A DNA stretch of 64,000 bases from contig JAIQGC010000002.1 in NCBI GenBank assembly GCA_020072805.1, positions 1-64,000 of the forward strand, in the 5' to 3' direction. Every line of letters starts with the position of its first letter. Position 1 is the first letter of the stretch. Below the pieces are notes generated by a model that saw nothing but the letters and a program-made list of their open reading frames with translations, was not told where the DNA came from and made no database searches. Shown here in pieces: positions 59,171 to 64,000 of the stretch. This DNA is from Terriglobia bacterium (lineage in GTDB: Bacteria; Acidobacteriota; Terriglobia; Acidiferrales; UBA7541). The position numbers were made by a program, and so were the translations under genes.

Positions 59171-60394
59171 TCAGTACGCGCCGTCTCCGGAAAACATCGC
59201 TCCTGGCGTCTTGAGAAGAATCTTCAAGTCCAGCCAGATGGTCCAGGTCCGGACATATTGCAGATCCAGGCGGACCATGTCGTCAAAGTTGGTGCGGCTG
59301 CGGCCATAGACCTGCCACAGGCCGGTGATGCCGGGCTTGGCCTCGAGAACGCGGCGGCGGTGCCAGATGTCATAGGCTTCAACTTCGTAGGGAATGGGCG
59401 GCCGCGGCCCCACCAGGGACATTTCCCCGAGCAGGACGTTGAAGAACTGGGGAAGTTCGTCCAGGCTGGTCTTGCGCAGGAAGCGCCCCACGCTGGTCAC
59501 GCGGGGATCCTGGGTGAGCTTGTAGACGCCTTCGCTGTTTTCCGCCGAAGGCATGGCTTCGGCCTGCCCGGCGATCAGGCTTTTCACGTATTCCTTGTGG
59601 ATGCGGTCGTCATTGGAGACATACATGGAGCGGAACTTCAGGAAAGTGAAGGGCGCGCCAAACTGGCCGATGCGCTTCTGGCGAAAAAGAACCGGGCCTT
59701 CCGAATTCAGGCGAATCGCGGCGGCAATGGCCAGAAACAAGGGCGAAAATACGATCACGGCAAGGAGGCTGCCGGCCAGATCCAGCGCGCGCTTGAACAC
59801 GCGCGGCAGTTTCTTTTTGTCCTTCGGCCCAAACACATCCGGATAGACCCGGGAACTGAAGGCCCGCGAGGGCTTCTCCCCGTCCCAATCCTCCGGAAAA
59901 ATTTCCAGGAAGAGACAGATCTGTCGGTGCTGCTGCGCCGTCAGATTCTCCTTGAGGGCCGCCGTGACCTTTTCCCGGATGGCCGCGCAGGCCGCGGCGC
60001 TGTCCTCGCCGATTTCCGAGAAGATTACGCCCAGAACACTGTCTCCCTTGTACCAGCCCGCGGTGTCCGTCTCGCGCATGGAAACGCCCAGCGCGCCGAC
60101 GATCTTCGGAAGGGTCTTCTCCATCTGCGGACCCTGGAACAGAGACTCCGCATCCAGCAGCATCAGGATGAAGCTCTTGCCAGAGCGCTCCGCGCGCTTG
60201 CGTTCGCGGCAAAGCATCTGCAAAAACAGATTTTCCTGGGCCAGGACGGGAGGTTCATAGCGCACTCCTGGTCCGGCGGCATTCCGGAGGCTCTTCCCCG
60301 TCTTCTTCGAGCCTGCCCGGCCTGCGGAAGGAGCTGTTTTCAAGGTCATCTCCTTCATCAAGCTGTCCATCCCCTGGTTGATCTGATCGCCCAT
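59171..60394 (-). CDS. Polyprenyl-phosphate sugar-1-phosphate transferase with GGDEF-like N-domain
   Basis: The initiating enzyme of repeat-unit synthesis. The C-terminal half, from about residue 200, is a bacterial sugar transferase: [21 protein letters not shown] (membrane helix), [38 protein letters not shown] and GITGLWQV, all diagnostic. Residues 50-180 instead resemble a GGDEF fold ([39 protein letters not shown]), with GGDEF replaced by YKGDS, so cyclase activity is unlikely. The usual four-helix N-domain is absent. The start is uncertain: ATG 60394 or GTG 60424. Confidence 0.9.
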   Translation of the reverse strand: MGDQINQGMDSLMKEMTLKTAPSAGRAGSKKTGKSLRNAAGPGVRYEPPVLAQENLFLQMLCRERKRAERSGKSFILMLLDAESLFQGPQMEKTLPKIVGALGVSMRETDTAGWYKGDSVLGVIFSEIGEDSAAACAAIREKVTAALKENLTAQQHRQICLFLEIFPEDWDGEKPSRAFSSRVYPDVFGPKDKKKLPRVFKRALDLAGSLLAVIVFSPLFLAIAAAIRLNSEGPVLFRQKRIGQFGAPFTFLKFRSMYVSNDDRIHKEYVKSLIAGQAEAMPSAENSEGVYKLTQDPRVTSVGRFLRKTSLDELPQFFNVLLGEMSLVGPRPPIPYEVEAYDIWHRRRVLEAKPGITGLWQVYGRSRTNFDDMVRLDLQYVRTWTIWLDLKILLKTPGAMFSGDGAY

Positions 60395-60480
60395 CTCGCC
60401 GTTTCCGTTTCTGCAAAGTAGCACCCGCCCTGCGGCGGCTTCGCCAACCCTATCCTTCGCCAGTTCCGAACAAATTCTGC

Positions 60481-61080
60481 TCAGACAGCCAAAGCTGCCG
60501 GCGCTCCCAGGAGCGCATTGCGCCCTTCCAGAACCGGGCGGACGCAGGCAACATCAATCTCCACGGCCACCGAGCGCTGCAGCAAAGTCACCGCCAGGAT
60601 CAGACGATGGCGGCCTTTGATCTCCTCCAAAATTCCCGTCAAGCCATGGAGCGGGCCGCTTCCAATCTGCACGCGCTCGCCAATTTGCAGAAATGGCCAG
60701 GGCTGGCTGGGCAAGCCGGAGTTCACCACGGTCTGGATTCCGGCAATTTCCTCGTCCGCAATGGCGATAGGAGTCTTGCCCACCCCAACCACTCCAATCA
60801 CGCCGGGCGTAACCAGAATCGGCAAGCGCGCCTGCGGATCGAAGCGGCAAAACACATACCCAGGAAAGAGCGGTTGTTCGATTTCCTGCATGCGGTCCGA
60901 CCAGCGCCGCTTTTCAACATACATGGGGAGAAAGAATTCATACCCCTTGCCCTGCAGGTGTACGGCAACGGCACTTTCGAAACGCGTTCTCACGTGTAGA
61001 GCAAACCAACGCGATGCAAAGCTTGAACTCAATTGGTCCTCTCCGTCGTTACCCGCTTTGAACTTGCTGACCGCATCCAT
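60481..61080 (-). CDS. UpxY/NusG-family antiterminator for the polysaccharide operon
   Basis: A 199-residue NusG paralog. Residues 24-120 form the NGN domain (RWFALHVRTRFESAVAVHLQ, FLPMYVEKRRWSDR, PLFPGYVFCRFD); residues 130-185 hold the KOW region (IGERVQIGSGPLHGLTGILE). Specialised NusG homologues of this type (UpxY, LoaP, RfaH) sit at the start of long polysaccharide operons and keep RNA polymerase running through them. It directly precedes the initiating transferase here. It is not the housekeeping NusG, which lies in the secE-rplK region. Confidence 0.92.
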   Translation of the reverse strand: MDAVSKFKAGNDGEDQLSSSFASRWFALHVRTRFESAVAVHLQGKGYEFFLPMYVEKRRWSDRMQEIEQPLFPGYVFCRFDPQARLPILVTPGVIGVVGVGKTPIAIADEEIAGIQTVVNSGLPSQPWPFLQIGERVQIGSGPLHGLTGILEEIKGRHRLILAVTLLQRSVAVEIDVACVRPVLEGRNALLGAPAALAV

Positions 61081-61412
61081 CTTCCCAAGCTACCGCTATT
61101 CGAGTCCCATTAGAGAGAGGCTAGGACTCAAATTAGGTAATGCAAATACCTGGCCAATCTCTTGCACAAACTGAAAAACTCTAATTCGTTTACTTACATC
61201 AACTTACAAGAGCAGTATGGTGCCGAGATATTGTTCCGCGCAGCCTGCTGGAGAAAAGCCGAACACCAATTTCCAGGTTTGGGCAAATTCTTTCCACAGC
61301 TTAAACCTTTTATTTTCTGTAACATGCGCGCTTCACCCAAAAATAAGGTTTCATGGCTGCGCAAATCTGCTGCCTGCTTGAAATCGCCCTTCTTAGCCAT
61401 CGGCTTGGCCCG
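61081..61412. other. AT-richer leader upstream of the antiterminator gene
   Basis: A 332 bp gap with no good gene. A 68-aa minus-strand ORF (61194-61400) has no family features. A CCCGT-CAT-ACGGG hairpin spans the CpsD-type gene stop at 61413 but has no T-run. The low GC content suits a promoter or antitermination-target leader. Confidence 0.4.
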
Positions 61413-62327
61413 TCATACGGGCATCTCCTTGGTTTCCTTATAAGGGTATTGCCCGCTATAGGCGTGCGCTTGTTCGGCGCGGTTCAGGACAATGCCGAGC
61501 AGGTTCTTTTCGCGCATCGCCTGACAGGCTCTCTGCGCATCTTCCACGCTGGTTGTGCCGGCCCCGACCACCATCAGGACGCTGTCGCAAACTCTCGTGA
61601 GGATGCCAGCGTCCGAGACGGGCAGGATGGGAGGAGAATCCACAATAATCCATTCGAAAACGGGGGCCATGCGCTCGATCAGTTTTCCGAAACGCTCCCC
61701 GGCAATCAATTCCGTAGGGTCGGAAACCGGAGTGCCTCCGGGAATGAGGCACAAATTGCCAAGCCCCCCGAACTGCAGAACCTCAAATTCCGTGGCCTTG
61801 CCGCTGAGATAATCGGAAAGCCCGGGCCCGAGGGAAGCGCCGAAGGGCTTATGGAGATTGGAATTGCGCAGATCCGCGTCAATCATCAGGACGCGGCGGT
61901 CGCTCTGCCAGGCAATCGCCTGGGCGAGATTACTGGCGACATAGGTTTTGCCATCGCCGGCCACGGCGCTGGTTACCAATAGGGAGCGAAAAGGCTTGTT
62001 TTCCCGGGCAAGATACAGGCGCGAGCGCAGACCGCGGAACTGTTCCGCCCCGGCATTGGGATTATTGCTCCTGGCAAAGGCCAGCAAACCGGGGTTCGTC
62101 ATCCAAACATGCTTGGCGCAGCGAGAGCGCAACTGATCGAAGCGGATAAACTCTTCCGAGCTCTTAGCCTCCGCCCCGGAAACCCGCTCCGCTACATGGG
62201 TGGAAGCCGATTCGATCGATCCGCTTTCCTCATCGGCCGGAATGGTGGTGACGGGCCCCGGGAATTTCTGGAGACTGCTCTCCCGCTCCTTTTGAGCCTT
62301 CCGTAATGCGTCATGAATTCTGCTCAT
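61413..62327 (-). CDS. CpsD/CapB-type tyrosine autokinase
   Basis: A bacterial tyrosine kinase of 304 residues. MSRIHDALRKAQKERE at the N-terminus is typical of exosortase-linked kinases. Walker A is SAVAGDGKT, Walker A' is VLMIDADLR, and Walker B-like VDSPPIL follows. The C-terminal tail ends with three Tyr (HAYSGQYPYKET), a short version of the autophosphorylated cluster. It would work with the chain-length protein to control polymer length and export. It overlaps the AAA ATPase stop by 4 nt. Confidence 0.93.
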   Translation of the reverse strand: MSRIHDALRKAQKERESSLQKFPGPVTTIPADEESGSIESASTHVAERVSGAEAKSSEEFIRFDQLRSRCAKHVWMTNPGLLAFARSNNPNAGAEQFRGLRSRLYLARENKPFRSLLVTSAVAGDGKTYVASNLAQAIAWQSDRRVLMIDADLRNSNLHKPFGASLGPGLSDYLSGKATEFEVLQFGGLGNLCLIPGGTPVSDPTELIAGERFGKLIERMAPVFEWIIVDSPPILPVSDAGILTRVCDSVLMVVGAGTTSVEDAQRACQAMREKNLLGIVLNRAEQAHAYSGQYPYKETKEMPV

Positions 62328-63322
62328 GGCTTCCTCTCTGAACTGGCTCCCGCGCCGCTCCGTACGCTCTCGGCTCCATACAGGAAACTTCTCAGGTTCT
62401 GAAGCAGCGTTTCCACCTGCACAATGGAAGACCGGACCGAATCCACGGTGGGATCCGGAGCAGGAGGCGCCAGGGAAGCAACGGGAGCAACTCGAGCAAC
62501 GGGAGAAACCGTGTCCAGTTGAAATTCCCGGGCCACTTCCTCCACGACGGACGGCGGGATGGGCTTGAGCTCGTCGGCAAAAGCGTTAATCAGCGAATGT
62601 TCGCAGAGCAGATTGACCACGCGGGGAATGCCATGGGCATAATTAAAAATGGCCTCGATGGCTTCGCTGGAGAAAACCGGGCCGCCCTTGCTGCCGGCAA
62701 CGCGCAGGCGTTCCGCGACATAGGCGTGGGTTTCCTCCCGGGTCAGCGGCATCGTCTTGCAGCGCAGCATGATGCGCTGGCGCAGTTGCCGGAGTTGGGG
62801 GCGCTGGACGATCTCTTCGAGTTCGGGCTGGCCGGAGAGCACGATTTGCAGCAGTTTCCCGTTGGGCGTTTCCAGATTGGTGAGCAGGCGCACTTCCTCC
62901 AGCAGCGCTTCGGAAAGGTTCTGGGCCTCATCGATAATCAGGACGGTGGTCTTGCCCTTGCGGTAGCGGTCCAGCAGCCACTGGTTCAACTTCATCAGCA
63001 TCTGGCTTTTAATGCGCGACTCGCAGGCAATGCCGAAATCGGCGAGAATGAAATCGAAAAGCTGGCGAACGCTGAGAAACTGGGAGTTGAATACGTAGGC
63101 GGTGGCCACATCCTGCTCGCGCAGCCAGTCCAGGAGCCGGTTCAGCAGAGTGGTCTTTCCGGTGCCCACTTCGCCGGTCAGCAGCAGGAATCCCTTGCGG
63201 GTTTGGATGCCGTAGGTCAGGCCCGCCAAAGCCTCCTGAATGGCCTTGGTGCGATAGAGATAGCGCGGGTCCGGGCTGACCGTAAAGGGAGTGTCCCGCA
63301 ATTCAAAGAAATTTCTGTACAT
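62324..63322 (-). CDS. AAA ATPase of the ExeA/XrtA-associated type
   Basis: A 332-residue AAA+ protein. MYRNFFELRDTPFTVSPDPRYLY opens the protein as in ExeA/MshM and the ATPases linked to XrtA loci. Walker A is GEVGTGKTT; Walker B is VLIIDEAQ; the sensor region GQPELEEIV and the late HGIPRVVNLLCEHSL are standard. The last 80 residues are Pro/Val-rich and variable. Its exact role in polymer export is not established for this family. It lies between the chain-length protein and kinase genes. Confidence 0.92.
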   Translation of the reverse strand: MYRNFFELRDTPFTVSPDPRYLYRTKAIQEALAGLTYGIQTRKGFLLLTGEVGTGKTTLLNRLLDWLREQDVATAYVFNSQFLSVRQLFDFILADFGIACESRIKSQMLMKLNQWLLDRYRKGKTTVLIIDEAQNLSEALLEEVRLLTNLETPNGKLLQIVLSGQPELEEIVQRPQLRQLRQRIMLRCKTMPLTREETHAYVAERLRVAGSKGGPVFSSEAIEAIFNYAHGIPRVVNLLCEHSLINAFADELKPIPPSVVEEVAREFQLDTVSPVARVAPVASLAPPAPDPTVDSVRSSIVQVETLLQNLRSFLYGAESVRSGAGASSERKP

Positions 63323-63328
63323 TTCCGT

Positions 63329-64000
63329 CTAGACTCCCACTTCCAGCTTCTGACCTCTTGAAGATTCTTCCGCCCTGATAATTTCAAACTCTCCTTCATG
63401 CCCCCTGCTGGGTTTGAGTTTCGGAATCAGAGCCAGGGCGGGCACGCCGAGGAGGAGTTCGACATCGCGCTCGGTGCGCAGCGCCGTATTCTGCAGCTCG
63501 ATGCCGTAGGCCAGGCCCAGACCCAGAAGCAGGCCGCCGGCGAATCCTCCCAGTGCAAAGTACGACCTCTTCGGGAAGGAGGGCCTCTGCGGGAGACTGG
63601 GGGCATCCAGCACGCGAAACTGTTCGCCCTGCTGGCGGCGTTCCAGATCGGTGGCCATTTCCGACTGGTTCTGCTTTTTCAGGAGATCGGTGTACATCTC
63701 GAAAGCCGTTTGATAATCGCGGGTGAGCGATTTGTATTCCTGCTCGACCTGCGGGGTAGCCTGGACACGGTCCTGGAGGGCGCGGATTTTCTGCTGGAGC
63801 TGTTCCTGCTCGCGGAGTTTCTGCTTGATGATCATGTCGGACTGGCGGAGTTGCGCGCGCAACTGCTGAATCTGCGCCGGCTCGACCGCAGACACGTCCT
63901 GGGCGGAACTAACCCCCTGCATCTGGTTGGATTCCTCGCGCAGTTCCTTGCGCAGTTGCGCGATATCATTCTTCGCCTTGATGACGTCGGGGTGGTCATC
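63329..64000 (-). CDS. Chain-length determinant (Wzz/GumC-like), 5' part cut by window end
   Basis: The visible C-terminal 223 residues run off the right end of the window; the track ORF starts at an internal Met, but the frame is open to 64000 with DDHPDVIKAKNDIAQL, a motif typical of GumC/Wzz proteins. A coiled coil follows (QLRAQLRQSDMIIKQKLREQ), then the YTDLLKKQNQSEMATDLERR and PSLPQRPSFPKR motifs before a membrane helix (YFALGGFAGGLLLGLGLAYG). The cytoplasmic tail is short and there is no fused kinase domain; the kinase is the separate CpsD-type gene. Confidence 0.92.
   Translation of the reverse strand, partial: DDHPDVIKAKNDIAQLRKELREESNQMQGVSSAQDVSAVEPAQIQQLRAQLRQSDMIIKQKLREQEQLQQKIRALQDRVQATPQVEQEYKSLTRDYQTAFEMYTDLLKKQNQSEMATDLERRQQGEQFRVLDAPSLPQRPSFPKRSYFALGGFAGGLLLGLGLAYGIELQNTALRTERDVELLLGVPALALIPKLKPSRGHEGEFEIIRAEESSRGQKLEVGV

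Noticed and set aside
61194-61400. 68-codon ORF between the kinase and antiterminator genes
   Set aside because: No family features and weak initiation context; more likely part of the leader.
61408-61420. Terminator after the CpsD-type kinase
   Set aside because: A 5-bp hairpin spans the stop codon but no T-run follows on the transcribed strand.

Overview
The window is about 64 kb of GC-rich bacterial chromosome with no rRNA, tRNA or CRISPR array that I can see. Gene content fits a Gram-negative, soil-type heterotroph, most plausibly an acidobacterium: a succinylase lysine branch, B12-dependent methionine synthase, MtaB, RlmN, a DUF5117-type zinc protease, lipoproteins with HYDIN-like repeats, and a very long exopolysaccharide locus. 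The many short palindromic repeats between genes also fit. This placement is inference; no marker gene here settles it.

Left part (1-23 kb): housekeeping genes on both strands, separated by repeats. They are an MBL hydrolase, an M16 peptidase, a PH-like zinc-ribbon membrane protein, rlmN, the minus-strand group dapE-like/dapB/dapA/dapD, a secreted zinc protease, pgeF, acpS, mtaB, a LuxR-type regulator and metH. The + strand is G-rich throughout except across the protease gene (10.2-12.7 kb), where the skew flips. At least 14 REP-like hairpins, all in one orientation and all with a CTAC (GTAG on the other strand) foot, lie between 0.45 and 34 kb. There are also heptanucleotide arrays, conserved-arm hairpins and two copies of a roughly 230 bp MITE-like unit flanking rlmN.

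Middle (21-34 kb): a minus-strand operon whose main gene encodes a 2,562-residue hybrid NRPS-PKS (A-PCP-KS-AT-ACP-C-PCP-TE). It is followed by an Sfp-type phosphopantetheinyl transferase, a GT2 glycosyltransferase, a VanZ-like protein and a DegT-type aminotransferase. The A domain reads as glycine-specific. The last module has no A domain of its own. The thioesterase has Cys as nucleophile.

Right part (34-64 kb): a REP-free exopolysaccharide locus, almost all on the minus strand and read right to left. The order is chain-length protein (cut by the window end), AAA ATPase, CpsD-type kinase, UpxY/NusG-like antiterminator, initiating phosphoglycosyl transferase with a degenerate GGDEF-like N-terminus, a WlbA/WbpD/DegT set for a 2,3-diamino-uronic sugar, a putative alpha/alpha-barrel protein, GT2, a YdjC-GT2 fusion, two FemAB/GNAT proteins, an AsnB-like protein lacking the glutaminase Cys, an acyltransferase, O-antigen ligase/polymerase, flippase, polysaccharide deacetylase, GT4, GT2 and rfbABCD for dTDP-L-rhamnose. 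One secreted beta-helix protein lies on the opposite strand inside the locus. The kinase, ATPase and chain-length set resembles exosortase (XrtA)-linked loci, but no exosortase is in view.

Together the right half would make, decorate, polymerise and export a rhamnose- and diaminouronate-containing polymer. Whether the NRPS-PKS product is attached to it, or is simply a neighbour, cannot be told from sequence.
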